Source: Planctomycetota bacterium
GTDB lineage: Bacteria > Planctomycetota > Planctomycetia > Pirellulales > PLA5
Assembly: GCA_003576845.1 (NCBI GenBank)
Contig: QEVJ01000001.1
Location: 28,537 to 92,536 of the forward strand
Length of the DNA: 64,000 bases
Direction of reading: 5' to 3'
Each line of letters opens with the position of its first letter. Position 1 is the stretch's first letter. The position numbers were made by a program, and so were the translations under genes. Shown here piece after piece: positions 37,407 through 46,376 of this stretch. The notes beneath the pieces are model-generated. The model was given only the letters and a program-made list of their open reading frames with translations. It did no database searches and had not been told where the DNA came from.

Positions 37407-38609
37407 TTACATCTCGACGCCGCGGAGCCGGGCAATCTCGGCTGCATCCTTATCGCCGCGGCCCGAAAGACAGACGACCACCGCTTCGCTCGCGGGCCGC
37501 GACGCGGAGAGTTCCATCGCCTTGGCGACGGCGTGCGAGCTTTCGAGCGCGGGGAGAATCCCTTCGCATCGGGCCAAATCCGCAAACGCCGAGAGCGCCT
37601 CGCCGTCGCGGCAACACGTGTACTCGACGCGGCCCGTGTCTTTCCAATAGCTGTGCTCCGGCCCGACGCCCGGATAGTCGAGTCCGGCCGAGATCGAATG
37701 CACGTCGCAAGTCTGACCGTCTTCGTCCTGCATCACATAGCTGAAACTGCCGTGAAGCACGCCGGGCGAACCGTAGGACAGGGGCGAGGCATGTTCGCCC
37801 GGCTTGTCCGAGCGACCTCCGGCTTCGACGCCGACGAGCTTGACGCCTTCGTGCTCGACGAAGGGGTAGAACATTCCCGCCGCGTTGCTCCCGCCGCCGA
37901 CGCAGGCGACGACCAGGTCCGGCAGCCGCCCGAGCTGCTTGCGGCTCTGCTCGATCGTTTCGCGGCCGATGACCGACTGAAAATCGCGGACGATCCGCGG
38001 GAAGGGATGCGGCCCGACGACGGAACCGAGAATGTAGTGTGTGGTTTCGACCGAGCTCATCCAGTCGCGCATCGCTTCGTTGATGGCGTCGCGGAGCGTG
38101 CGCGAGCCGCTCGTGACGGGCCGGACCTCCGCGCCCAAGAGCCTCATGCTGAACACGTTCGGCTTCTGGCGGCGAATGTCCTCTTCGCCCATGTAGACGA
38201 CGCATTCGAGTCCGAACCGGGCGCAGGCGGTGGCGGTGGCGACGCCGTGTTGCCCCGCCCCCGTCTCGGCGATCACGCGGCGTTTGCCCATGCGGAGCGT
38301 GAGCAGGGCCTGGCCGAGCGTGTTGTTGATTTTGTGGGCGCCGGTGTGATTGAGGTCTTCGCGCTTGAGGTAAATCTGCGCTCCGCCGCATTTCTCGCTC
38401 AGCCGCTTGGCGTGGTACAGCGGCGAGGGGCGGCCGACGTAGTTCCGCCAGAGATCGTCGAGCTCGGCCTGAAACTTTGCGTCCGCGCGAGCGCGGTTGT
38501 ATTCGACGGCCAGTTCATCGAGCGCCCGGGTCAGCGTTTCGGGCACATAGCGCCCTCCGAACGCCCCGAATCGCCCGGCCGCATCGGGAACCGCCATCGT
38601 CGCCGTCAT
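37407..38609 (-). CDS. trpB: Tryptophan synthase beta chain
   Basis: TrpB makes tryptophan from indole and serine using PLP. I chose ATG 38609, giving about 400 residues, the usual length. The PLP lysine is in [15 protein letters not shown] near residue 93, and the phosphate-binding [10 protein letters not shown] loop and the C-terminal LSGRGDKD are present. No trpA, trpC or trpF lies beside it, so it is a stand-alone copy in this window. A 9-bp-arm palindrome lies 31 bases upstream of the start. Confidence 0.98.
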   Translation of the reverse strand: MTATMAVPDAAGRFGAFGGRYVPETLTRALDELAVEYNRARADAKFQAELDDLWRNYVGRPSPLYHAKRLSEKCGGAQIYLKREDLNHTGAHKINNTLGQALLTLRMGKRRVIAETGAGQHGVATATACARFGLECVVYMGEEDIRRQKPNVFSMRLLGAEVRPVTSGSRTLRDAINEAMRDWMSSVETTHYILGSVVGPHPFPRIVRDFQSVIGRETIEQSRKQLGRLPDLVVACVGGGSNAAGMFYPFVEHEGVKLVGVEAGGRSDKPGEHASPLSYGSPGVLHGSFSYVMQDEDGQTCDVHSISAGLDYPGVGPEHSYWKDTGRVEYTCCRDGEALSAFADLARCEGILPALESSHAVAKAMELSASRPASEAVVVCLSGRGDKDAAEIARLRGVEM

Positions 38610-38640
38610 CGAATGCCCTTGCCGCGAGAAGATCATCGTA

Positions 38641-38667
38641 GTGGCACGGTCTCCCGACCCGTGCCAC
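38641..38667. repeat. Short palindrome upstream of trpB
   Basis: GTGGCACGG at 38641-38649 and CCGTGCCAC at 38659-38667 form nine-base arms around a nine-base loop. It lies between trpB and the TPR gene and looks like one of the interspersed palindromes. Confidence 0.75.
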
Positions 38668-38745
38668 CGCCGCGGCAACCGACGTTCACATGCCGCAATG
38701 ATCGATTCTCAGCCGCCCGGCGGAATCGGTCAAGGCGGCCGGACA

Positions 38746-39966
38746 CTACGACTTCGCCGCCGGGCGCGCGTCCGGTCGCGCCGCCGCTATTGCCCGCACG
38801 AGGCTCTGCGCTTCCTCGCTCATCCCGTGGCGTTCGACATATTGCCGAAGAAATCCGCGGGCGGCTGCCGTGTCGCCGGCGCGGAACAGGCTTAGCACGA
38901 GGAACCGCAGGTGCTGCTCGTTCTCGGATTTTTCGGCTTCGACGACCCGGCGAAGCACCTTGGCCGCGGTCGCAAAGTCGCCGGTATTGAAGTAATGAGC
39001 CCCCAGCACGGCGAGGAGGTCCGTTCCCGGTTCGCCGCTGGCGGCGGCTGTTTGCCAGTGGGCGATCGCTTCCTCGACCCGCTGCCGGTCCATCGCGATG
39101 CGCCCCAAGAGCATGTGGGCCTGGCTCTTGAACTTTGCCTCGCCTGACTTGGCCAGATCTTCGACGGCCGCTGCGGCCCGGTCGTGCTCGCCCAGCTTCC
39201 AAAGCAAATGTCCGAGCTGCATTTGACGCTCGGGACTCACCGCCTCGGCATTTGCCGTGGCCCGTTCGAGCCAGGCGAGCGTCTGGCGGTCGTCGCCGAG
39301 CTGCTGATGAATCCCCGCGAGCGTCGTCGGCAGCCGCGGGTCGTTGGCCCCGAGATGCCATGCCGTCTCCAACATCGCCGCCGCTTCCGCGTGCCGCTCT
39401 TGCTTGACGAGCACACTGCCGAGCCGCAGCGCGACGTTCGCCGACTCGGGCACTTCCGCCAGCAGTGCTCGATAGACGCCGACGCTTTCGTCGAGCGCAT
39501 CGGTCGCCGCGAGCAGATCGGCATAAACGAGCCGCCACTGACGATTCGCCGGTTCGAGGACCGTCAACAGCCGCACGACGTTGACGAGGGCCAGGCGATC
39601 GTCGCGCCGCTGGTCGATTTGGGCGATTCGGCCCAGCACGTCGGGCGCCAGCCGACCCGCACCGATTGCGGTGAGCGCCGCATCCCGTGCCGCGTCGAAC
39701 TCTCCAAGTTCGAAGTAGGCGTGCGTCAGCATCCGTGGAATGTCGCCTTCGTCGGGATACTTCGTCCGTAACGGAAGCAGCAGTTTGACGGCGTCGGCGT
39801 ACTTGGCGCCGTCGTAGGCCTTCTGCGCAGCTTGAAGGGTCTGGGCGTCTTCCGGCGAGACCTCCGCGGCAAAACCGACACGGGCACATACCGCGACAGC
39901 GAGACAGGCCAAGGCGAGTTTGCCCGGGAACGTGCTCATCGAATATGGCAGGCAAGTCGACGACAT
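38746..39966 (-). CDS. Exported TPR protein, last gene of the TonB operon
   Basis: This 406-residue protein is made of tetratricopeptide repeats after a signal peptide (FPGKLALACLAVAVCARVGF, mature from near AAEV). Repeats are seen as AKYADAVKLLLPLRTKYPDE, GEFDAARDAALTAIG, and later copies around DFATAAKVLRRVVEAEKSEN. It starts four bases after the tonB stop (ATG 39966; ATG 39939 gives the tighter signal peptide). In Vibrio TonB2-type operons a TPR protein also follows tonB, so it probably belongs to the system at the periplasmic or outer-membrane side. It ends the operon. Confidence 0.88.
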   Translation of the reverse strand: MSSTCLPYSMSTFPGKLALACLAVAVCARVGFAAEVSPEDAQTLQAAQKAYDGAKYADAVKLLLPLRTKYPDEGDIPRMLTHAYFELGEFDAARDAALTAIGAGRLAPDVLGRIAQIDQRRDDRLALVNVVRLLTVLEPANRQWRLVYADLLAATDALDESVGVYRALLAEVPESANVALRLGSVLVKQERHAEAAAMLETAWHLGANDPRLPTTLAGIHQQLGDDRQTLAWLERATANAEAVSPERQMQLGHLLWKLGEHDRAAAAVEDLAKSGEAKFKSQAHMLLGRIAMDRQRVEEAIAHWQTAAASGEPGTDLLAVLGAHYFNTGDFATAAKVLRRVVEAEKSENEQHLRFLVLSLFRAGDTAAARGFLRQYVERHGMSEEAQSLVRAIAAARPDARPAAKS

Positions 39967-39970
39967 CGCA

Positions 39971-40684
39971 TCACGGCCGGTTCTTCGGGTGAGTGAAATT
40001 GATTTCTTTGACGCCCCAGACCTTCACCTTCTTGCCCTGGTGGCGCGCCGGCTCGAAGCGCCACGAGCGGACAACGGCTAGCACCTCGCGGCGAAACGCA
40101 TCCGCACCGCTGACAACCTCGACGTCGGCCACGTGGCCCCGCTCGTCGATCAGAATCTTTAGCTTCACGCTGCCCTCGATGCCGAGATCGCGCTCCCGCT
40201 GAGGATAGGCCGGTTTCGCGTTGCCTGCCGGTTCGCGCGGCGGCTGGTCGACGCGATTGGCATCGTAGATCGATGTCGCCCCCGCCGGTCGCAATGCGGT
40301 GGTGACCGCGGGCGACGGCGCTTTCGTTCCCGCCGCCGGCGTCTGTCGGACCGCGACGCGCACGGCGTCCACGTCCGGCGCGGGCAGGGCCACGTCCAAG
40401 TCCAACGGAACCACGCTCGGCATCGGCGGCGCCGGAGCATCGAGATCGACCGTCATGATCTCGGCGGACGTTTCGGCGGCGGCGTCAGTTGACTCGGTCG
40501 GCAACGATTGCCGCGAGGTCGGCATGCTTTCGAGCATCACGCACCGTATGCACGCCGGCTCCGGCGCGGCGAGCGCGACGTTCCGGTTTAGCGCCGCCAT
40601 CAGCCACACGCAAACGATCGTCGCTGCCGCCGCCGCGGCCACCGCGAAACCAACGCAACAGTACCGCCCTGCTCGCACGCTCAT
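39971..40684 (-). CDS. tonB: TonB-like energy transducer
   Basis: TonB links the proton-driven inner-membrane complex to outer-membrane receptors. The start ATG 40684 overlaps the exbD stop by four bases. The 237-residue protein has an N-terminal membrane anchor (VGFAVAAAAAATIVCVWLMA), a Pro-rich middle (DAPAPPMPSVVPLDLDVALP) and a C-terminal TonB domain: KPAYPQRERDLGIEGSVKLK, with the YP motif, then a VEVVSGADAFRREVL and SWRFEPA pattern. The short Pro-rich linker agrees with TonB2-like transducers. The next gene is the TPR protein. Confidence 0.88.
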   Translation of the reverse strand: MSVRAGRYCCVGFAVAAAAAATIVCVWLMAALNRNVALAAPEPACIRCVMLESMPTSRQSLPTESTDAAAETSAEIMTVDLDAPAPPMPSVVPLDLDVALPAPDVDAVRVAVRQTPAAGTKAPSPAVTTALRPAGATSIYDANRVDQPPREPAGNAKPAYPQRERDLGIEGSVKLKILIDERGHVADVEVVSGADAFRREVLAVVRSWRFEPARHQGKKVKVWGVKEINFTHPKNRP

Positions 40685-41100
40685 TGCCCGCCCTCCTTCC
40701 GCGTCGTGGCGACGGCGACGTCCTCGGCGCCGCCCAACCGCGCCGCGTCCATGACTTCGACGAGTCGTCCCGCCGAAACGTCCGCGTCGGGAATCACGAT
40801 CACCGTCCGTCGCCGCTCGCGAGCGACGAACGCGCTGACTTTCGCCTGCAACTCCTCGACGGAAACGCGGTTTCCTTCGGCATAAACCTCGCCCGACGCG
40901 GTCACGCTCACGCGCATGCTGGTCGGTTCGAGTGCCTGCGACGCCGCGGCTTGCGGCCGAGAGACCGCGACACCCGTGTCGCGCACAAACGTGCTGCTCA
41001 CGAGAAAGAACAACAACAGAATGAACATCACGTCGATGAGGGGCGCAATGTCCACCAGGACTCCGGTGGATTGCTCGCGTGATCGAACGGATCGGAACAT
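40681..41100 (-). CDS. exbD: ExbD/TolR-type proton channel subunit
   Basis: ExbD works with ExbB as a proton-driven motor energising TonB. The 139-residue protein starts at ATG 41100. It has the single transmembrane helix with the conserved aspartate, DIAPLIDVMFILLLFFLVSS (residues about 17-37), then a periplasmic domain ending in VIVIPDADVSAGRLVEVMDA. The length and Asp position are typical. The start of tonB overlaps its stop, so the subunits are coupled in translation. The upstream exbB stops 46 bases before it. Confidence 0.92.
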   Translation of the reverse strand: MFRSVRSREQSTGVLVDIAPLIDVMFILLLFFLVSSTFVRDTGVAVSRPQAAASQALEPTSMRVSVTASGEVYAEGNRVSVEELQAKVSAFVARERRRTVIVIPDADVSAGRLVEVMDAARLGGAEDVAVATTRKEGGQ

Positions 41101-41146
41101 TGTCGGCCAACCTTGGTCGTCTCCTGCGTTGCGCGGCGAATCGAAG

Positions 41147-41767
41147 CTATGAATCGTCGCGGCACGCGAGCGCCTCAATTCGTTTGATCGCGACTTCGGC
41201 CTTACCCAAGTAGCGCCGCACGCGCGATCTGAGCACGCCGTGCACGAGCAACACGGGCACGGCCGCGACCAGCCCGGCTTGGGTCGTGATCAGGGCTTGC
41301 GAAATGCCGTCGGCGAGCGCGTCGATTTGCGGGGCGCCGCGCGTCGTGAACGCCCCGAAGGTCTGCGTCATGCCCAGCACGGTGCCGAGCAGGCCCAAGA
41401 GCGGCATCACGACCGAGAGCATTGCGACGAGCCGCAACGGCCGCTGCCGGAGCGTCGTTTCGCTTTTGAGCAGCGGGCCGACTCGAGCCTCGAACGTGTC
41501 GCGATCGGGGCGCAGCGCGACGATGCCCGAACTGAGCACCGCGAGCGCGACGTTTCCGTGAGTTGCCGCGCGTTCGTCGAGTTGGACGCTTTCGCCGCGT
41601 TCGAGCCGCGCGACGGTCGCGTCAACAAACATTGCGTCCCGCCCCGCAGCCGGGCGCAGCGCGAGCCACTCGTAGACGATCAGATACCAGGCCGCGAGGG
41701 ACGCGAGCACGATCGGTCCCATCACCCAACCGCCCTGACGCACCAGGAGCACGACGTCGTCAGTCAA
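41147..41767 (-). CDS. exbB: ExbB/TolQ-type proton channel subunit, TTG start
   Basis: ExbB forms the membrane pore of the TonB motor with ExbD. The start is the TTG at 41765-41767: a perfect AAAAGGAGG precedes it by six bases, and the codon overlaps the stop of the TtpC-like gene. The 206-residue protein has three membrane segments. The conserved core PLLGLLGTVLGMTQTFGAF is followed by ISQALITTQAGLVAAVPVLL, the family signature. The short N-terminus gives a compact ExbB, like ExbB2 of Vibrio TonB2 systems. It lies between ttpC-like and exbD. Confidence 0.9.
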   Translation of the reverse strand: MTDDVVLLVRQGGWVMGPIVLASLAAWYLIVYEWLALRPAAGRDAMFVDATVARLERGESVQLDERAATHGNVALAVLSSGIVALRPDRDTFEARVGPLLKSETTLRQRPLRLVAMLSVVMPLLGLLGTVLGMTQTFGAFTTRGAPQIDALADGISQALITTQAGLVAAVPVLLVHGVLRSRVRRYLGKAEVAIKRIEALACRDDS

Positions 41768-43460
41768 TGCGCACCTCCTTTTCCGCGACGGCGTCGAGTT
41801 CGTGCTTGGACGACTTGCTGCGCGCGTCCGTTGCTCGCGAACCGTTCGCCGGTAGTGCGGGCGCGTGGTTTCCGTCGCGCGACCCTTGCCCGTTGACCGA
41901 CAGCCGCTTGCCGCGCGTGCTGCTTGTGTCGCCATCGGCGTGGCGGTGAGCAAGCGTCGTCAGCAGCGTCGCCGCGTGCCGTTCGGCGTCGGCCAAGACC
42001 CGTTCGGAACGGCCCCGCAGGATGCTGTGGGAAATCACGACGGGCACCGCGATCATCAGGCCGAGCGCCGTCGTGATGAGCGCTTCGGAAATGCCCCCGG
42101 CCATCAATGCGGGATTGGCGTTACCGAACGATCGAATCACGGTGAACGTCTGAATGATGCCGGTCACGGTGCCGAGCAAGCCGAGCAGCGGCGCCACGCC
42201 GGCCAGCGTCGCGAGGCTTCCCATGAACCGCTGCAATCGGGGCAACTCTTGAAGCAATTGTTCCTGAATCGCGTCTTCCATCGCCCGTTGACTGATGGAA
42301 CTCCGCGTCAAACAGGCCGCCAGCACGCGCGGGACGGTTCCGCGTCGTTCCGAGCATGCGTCCATTGCCCGGTGCAAGTCGTCGGCGCGACACGCGGCGA
42401 GCAACTCGCCGACGAGCCGTCCCGCTCCGGGATTGCCGATGTACAGACACGCGGCGCGCTCGACAACGAGCAGCAGCGAGCCGACGGCTACGGCCACCAG
42501 CGGGAACATTACGAGGCCGCCAGCCACAAACCACTCGTACACCGATTGTTCGCGGTTTACTTCATCGAGTTGCATTCGCCCGGTGGGATCGAATGGAACC
42601 GATATCAGTTCGCCCGGCGAGTTTTCACACGCGGTAATCGCTTCGCGAATCGCGGTTTGCACGTCGCCGGGCAAGTCCTCGGTCCAGCGGTATCCGGCCG
42701 CATCCTGGGCACTGACGAGCGCGAGTCCAACGCGGCCGCCGTTTTGCGTTTGATATGCAAACCGCGCGTGACCCACCGCGAGGAGCTTCACGCCTTCGCG
42801 CTCGCCCGTGGCCGTGAAGATTTCCGACTGCGTTACGCGCACACCGGTCGCGTCGCGATGGGCGTCGTCGCAAAGAGTCAGGAACTCCCGCACCAGCGGA
42901 AGCTCGGGCGCTCGGTCCGCGTCCGCATCGCCTTTAGCCAATCCAGCCGCGATGGCCGAGAGCCGCTTTAACGCCTTCTCCGTGCCCGGGACTTCGCGCA
43001 AGTGCAGCCGCAATTGTTCGGCCGCGTCCCGCACGGCGTTCGCCAGCGCTGCGGCATCGTCGGCCGCGCGTTTGGCTGCCTCCGCGGCAATGCGGCTCTC
43101 GTCGGTCAGCGTCTTGAGTTTGGCGGCGTTGCGTTCGCGTTCGATTTCCAGCGTCAAGAGCCGGTCGGCGAGCTTTGCCCGTTCGTCGGCGAGCGTCGTG
43201 AGTTCTTCATCGTGCCGCCGTTGAGCTTCGACGGACTCGGCGCGTGCTTGCTCCAGCTCGCGGCGTAACGCCGAGAGCCGGGACTTGAGTTGCGTGGCAC
43301 CGGCGGCGCCGTGCGCACGGTCTGCGGCGGTCGTCGCGTCGCTCATTTGCGCGCAGGCATCTCCGATACCGCCGACGACCGGGCATAGCATCGCCGCAAC
43401 GCCGATGCCCCACAGACGCGAAGCGAATCGCTCGAATTGTCGCCGCAACGCAGTGTTCAT
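41760..43460 (-). CDS. TtpC-like MotA/TolQ/ExbB protein with periplasmic coiled coil
   Basis: The 566-residue protein joins an exported coiled coil to an ExbB-type channel. It starts at ATG 43460 with a signal peptide-like hydrophobic N-terminus (GIGVAAMLCPVVGGIGDACA). Next is an Ala/Glu/Arg coiled coil (about residues 58-150), then a periplasmic domain. Three membrane segments follow from about residue 330: EWFVAGGLVMFPLVAVAVGS, then the conserved VAPLLGLLGTVTGIIQTFTV, then ISEALITTALGLMIAVPVVI. This is the layout of TtpC, a second TolQ-like subunit essential in Vibrio TonB2 systems. The C-terminal tail after the channel is Arg/Ser-rich. A GTG at 43490 is an alternative start. Confidence 0.88.
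   Translation of the reverse strand: MNTALRRQFERFASRLWGIGVAAMLCPVVGGIGDACAQMSDATTAADRAHGAAGATQLKSRLSALRRELEQARAESVEAQRRHDEELTTLADERAKLADRLLTLEIERERNAAKLKTLTDESRIAAEAAKRAADDAAALANAVRDAAEQLRLHLREVPGTEKALKRLSAIAAGLAKGDADADRAPELPLVREFLTLCDDAHRDATGVRVTQSEIFTATGEREGVKLLAVGHARFAYQTQNGGRVGLALVSAQDAAGYRWTEDLPGDVQTAIREAITACENSPGELISVPFDPTGRMQLDEVNREQSVYEWFVAGGLVMFPLVAVAVGSLLLVVERAACLYIGNPGAGRLVGELLAACRADDLHRAMDACSERRGTVPRVLAACLTRSSISQRAMEDAIQEQLLQELPRLQRFMGSLATLAGVAPLLGLLGTVTGIIQTFTVIRSFGNANPALMAGGISEALITTALGLMIAVPVVISHSILRGRSERVLADAERHAATLLTTLAHRHADGDTSSTRGKRLSVNGQGSRDGNHAPALPANGSRATDARSKSSKHELDAVAEKEVRID
41774..41780 (-). promoter_or_regulatory. Strong Shine-Dalgarno sequence deciding the TTG start of exbB
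   Basis: AAGGAGG on the minus strand, six bases upstream of the TTG start, lies inside the end of the TtpC-like gene. It is one of the strongest ribosome-binding sites in the window and explains the unusual start codon. Confidence 0.85.
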
Positions 43461-43486
43461 CGCGATCGGAAGAACCTTGTCGAAAG

Positions 43487-44326
43487 TCACTTCTCGCCCG
43501 TATCCGGGGCGACTCGAACTGGAATCGGCAGAATCGTCGGCGGTTTCTGTTCGCGGGCCACGGCAATCGATTGCCGCACCTGTTGCTGCATCGCTTCCGG
43601 AATCTCGACCGTCCACGGGTCCGCGGAATTCCCAGAAGAAACGCCAACCACGTCGCCCGCTTCGCTCACAAACACGCGCGAGGCCAGCCCCGAGCGGTAC
43701 ACCCACGCATGATGCGCGCGTCGACCGCTGTCGAGCTCCACTCGCTCGTTCGTCAAGCTCACTGTCCGCGCGGGCAACCACTGGTCGCCAAACAACCGGC
43801 ACATTTCACCGACCGCCGCGGCCTGCTCGCTGGCGTCGCTTCGTGCCAGTCGCTCGCGGATCGCCGCGAACGACGCCGCGACGTTCGCCGGGGCTTCCGC
43901 CGAATCGCGCCGAATGCGCCCCGCCGCGGCTGCGGCAACGGGGACCGCCGCGGCGGAAACTTGGTTGATCCATGCGCAATTCGCCGCCGCCGTCTTGCGG
44001 TCCGCTGCGAGCTTCGCTTCGAGTTGTTCGATCCGTTCGCGCGTTTCGGCCGCTGCGCTTTCGGCGGGCGCAAGTTGCGAGCGAAGCATCTCGATCTGTC
44101 GCTGCACCTTGGCCAGTTCGTCGCGGCGCCTCGGCTCGACGGCCGATCGTTCGCGCCGAATTGCCTGCAACTCTTCGACGAGATGCCGAATTGCAGCCGC
44201 TGCCTCCGCTGCCGTTGACGGAGTCGCGCGCGGCGCTGGCTCGTCGGCGCGCACGCTCGCAACCAACGTCACGACGACCGTGGCGAGCAGAAAGGCCGCG
44301 GGCAGTCTTTGATTTAAATGCAACAT
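43487..44326 (-). CDS. DUF3450-like exported coiled-coil protein of the TonB2-type operon
   Basis: This 279-residue protein starts at ATG 44326 with a signal peptide (LPAAFLLATVVVTLVASVRA, mature from near DEPAP). A coiled-coil segment of about 70 residues follows (IRHLVEELQAIRRERSAVE, then LRSQLAPAESAAAETRERIE). The rest is a compact domain (LFGDQWLPARTVSLTNERVE). The layout, gene order and partners match the DUF3450 protein that precedes ttpC in Vibrio TonB2 operons. Sequence identity cannot be checked here, so the family call is by architecture and position. It acts in the periplasm, probably bridging the motor and the outer membrane. Confidence 0.78.
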   Translation of the reverse strand: MLHLNQRLPAAFLLATVVVTLVASVRADEPAPRATPSTAAEAAAAIRHLVEELQAIRRERSAVEPRRRDELAKVQRQIEMLRSQLAPAESAAAETRERIEQLEAKLAADRKTAAANCAWINQVSAAAVPVAAAAAGRIRRDSAEAPANVAASFAAIRERLARSDASEQAAAVGEMCRLFGDQWLPARTVSLTNERVELDSGRRAHHAWVYRSGLASRVFVSEAGDVVGVSSGNSADPWTVEIPEAMQQQVRQSIAVAREQKPPTILPIPVRVAPDTGEK

Positions 44327-44360
44327 CGCAATTCGCGTTCGTCGAAGCAAACTCACGCGG

Positions 44361-45431
44361 TTACTGCGCCGCACCGGCGTTCTTCGCAGCCACCGCAATC
44401 GCATACACGCCGTAGGCCTTTCCCTTGAGCCACTCCGCGCCGCCGACGACGAGCAATTGCCCATCGTCCGTCGCCACCATCCGGTGGAACAGGCGTTTTT
44501 CCTTTAGTTCCGCGGCAAGTTTCCATTCGCCCGCCGCCGCGTCGAGTCCGTAGACCTTCGCCGAGACATTGCTCACGTACACTTTGCCGCCCGCTGCGAA
44601 CGCCGACGTGCCGAACCCGTCCATTCCTTCTCCGGGCAGGTCGGGCGCTTTCGACCACTTGCCCGTCTTTTCGTCGAATACGTCAACGTTCATCGACACC
44701 TTGCCGTTGGGCTGCATTCCGCCGATGGCGTACACCTTGCCGTCGACGGCCGCGAGCGACAGCGCTCGCCGCTTGAACGGCGGTTTCGGAATCTCCTTCC
44801 ACGCCTGCGGCTCGGCCGCCAAATCCAGAACGAGAGCCTTGCCGTGCCATGTCGGCTCGACGCTCTCCCCCGCAAGCTTCCAACCGCCCACCACGTAGAT
44901 TTTGTCGCCCAGGACGACCGCGTCGTGCGACGATCGGCCCTCGGGCAACGCCGGCATATCCGACCACTTTCTCGTCTTCGGGTCGAACGCCGCGACTTCC
45001 GCCGAAGAGTGCAAGTCGTGCACGTCGTCCTTCTTGTTCCGCGCCGTGAACCCGCCGATGCGATAAAGCTTGCCGCCGTTCGCGACGAGCGCCAGGCCCT
45101 GCAACTTGGGTCCTCGCGGCAAGTCTTCCCATTTGCCGCCGGCGACGAGTTCCAGGCGGCGGAATTGATCGGACTGCTCCTCGTTCGAGTAATCGTGCTC
45201 GCCGCCGCGATGCCCGCCGTAGATGTACAGCGAATCGCCGACGACTGCGGCGCCGAAACTCGTCACGCCCTCGGGAATCTCGGCGTACTGCACGGATCCC
45301 GCGGGCTTGGGCTCCGCGGCAAAGGCCCTCTCGCAAAACCCCAACGACAACCCTACGGCGGCTACGCAGGCAACCAACCGCCAGCGCGGCGACGACTCGG
45401 CAAATCGAGAACAAAATCGAAATCGGATCAT
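44361..45431 (-). CDS. Exported kelch-repeat protein
   Basis: This 356-residue protein starts at ATG 45431 (MIRFRFCSRFAES), with a signal peptide (WRLVACVAAVGLSLGFCERA, mature from near AAEPKP). It has about five kelch-type blades: VVGDSLYIYGGHRGG, GGKLYRIGGFTARN, LGDKIYVVGGWKLAG, VDGKVYAIGGMQPN and AGGKVYVSNVS. It is probably a periplasmic beta-propeller. Its place between the PEP-CTERM genes and the DUF3450-like gene suggests it belongs to the TonB system, but there is no such protein in the Vibrio operons. Confidence 0.85.
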   Translation of the reverse strand: MIRFRFCSRFAESSPRWRLVACVAAVGLSLGFCERAFAAEPKPAGSVQYAEIPEGVTSFGAAVVGDSLYIYGGHRGGEHDYSNEEQSDQFRRLELVAGGKWEDLPRGPKLQGLALVANGGKLYRIGGFTARNKKDDVHDLHSSAEVAAFDPKTRKWSDMPALPEGRSSHDAVVLGDKIYVVGGWKLAGESVEPTWHGKALVLDLAAEPQAWKEIPKPPFKRRALSLAAVDGKVYAIGGMQPNGKVSMNVDVFDEKTGKWSKAPDLPGEGMDGFGTSAFAAGGKVYVSNVSAKVYGLDAAAGEWKLAAELKEKRLFHRMVATDDGQLLVVGGAEWLKGKAYGVYAIAVAAKNAGAAQ

Positions 45432-45567
45432 GAAAGCATCTTTCAAACCTGGATTGAACGGGAGTTGCGAAGCCTTGCGCCTCGCGAACACGACAACGGA
45501 ACTCTTATTTGGACACGGCGCTGACGGCTCGTCCACCGGTGCTGGCGGTGCTACTTCGTGGTGCAAT

Positions 45568-46311
45568 TCAAGCCGCCGATGGACGAGCCGCCCGCGCCGC
45601 GCGACGACGTAAACACGTTACCGCCAATCCAACCGCGGCCATCGAAGCCAGGGCAACGGTTCCCGGCTCCGGCACGCTGTTAATCGCCGGTCCGCGACCG
45701 AGCGGATCGTTCATCGAAAACAATTCTGGACTGTCGAAGTCGTTCCCGCCCACGCGCCACAGCGCAATGCCGTAGTTATCGGCGGGACTGGCGATCCAGT
45801 GGTTTACCAGCGGCGTGATGTCCGCGTAGTGCTTGCCTCCGGACGCGGAAATCGACATCGTCGCCAGCGGCGGTTGCCCATACGCATTCGCCGCCAACCA
45901 CGCCGTCCTGCCCGGCGCGGAACCGGCCGCAAAGTAGTCGTCCGTGTTGCCGTAAAGCCGGGCAATCGCCACCGCCGAAGGCAAGACGGCCGTCGCCGTG
46001 TTCGGTTCAAGCTCCAAGTACTTTGCACCCGACAGCGATAACTCGCTTACGTCGAACTTGACGAATCCGACGTTGTAGTGCGGATCGACGCCGGGCGGCA
46101 GCGGCGCGCCGAGCGTGATTTCGGTGGCCCTGGCCGCATTGAGGCCGAAGTAGACGTAAGAATCCGTATCGTAAGTCGCGGTCGTCAGCACTTCCGCGCG
46201 GCTGCTGGCAGCGAGCGCCAGCACGACCGCCGCTCCGCTAGCCCAGCGCACCATCGAACGCCCCATCGTCGTCGCAGTTTCCAAAAAACGCATTGCCAAG
46301 TTGCCTTTCAT
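45568..46311 (-). CDS. PEP-CTERM-anchored exported protein
   Basis: The frame starts at ATG 46311 (MKGNLAMRF; ATG 46293 is an alternative) and gives 247 residues. It has a signal peptide (WASGAAVVLALAASSRA) and a mature domain beginning TTATYDTDSYVYFGLN, similar to the N-terminus of the neighbouring PEP-CTERM protein. The C-terminus is the PEP-CTERM sorting signal: SVPEPGTVALASMAAVGLAV followed by CLRRRAARAA. PEP-CTERM proteins are processed by an exosortase, which is not in this window. The middle resembles DNRLRE-type beta-sandwich domains found in secreted proteins. It precedes the kelch gene. Confidence 0.86.
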   Translation of the reverse strand: MKGNLAMRFLETATTMGRSMVRWASGAAVVLALAASSRAEVLTTATYDTDSYVYFGLNAARATEITLGAPLPPGVDPHYNVGFVKFDVSELSLSGAKYLELEPNTATAVLPSAVAIARLYGNTDDYFAAGSAPGRTAWLAANAYGQPPLATMSISASGGKHYADITPLVNHWIASPADNYGIALWRVGGNDFDSPELFSMNDPLGRGPAINSVPEPGTVALASMAAVGLAVTCLRRRAARAARPSAA

Positions 46312-46376
46312 CGAGGAGTTGAGAACTTTGCGTACTCCATTTGCGGAATCCATGTATGCTCTGCTTTTACCGCGTT

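Noticed and set aside
40685..41110. An N-terminal extension of tonB up to 41110
   Set aside because: It is a shadow of exbD in another frame; the true tonB start at 40684 overlaps the exbD stop by four bases.
41768..41953. An N-terminal extension of exbB up to 41953
   Set aside because: It is a shadow of the TtpC-like gene; the TTG at 41767 has a perfect SD and gives a normal ExbB length.
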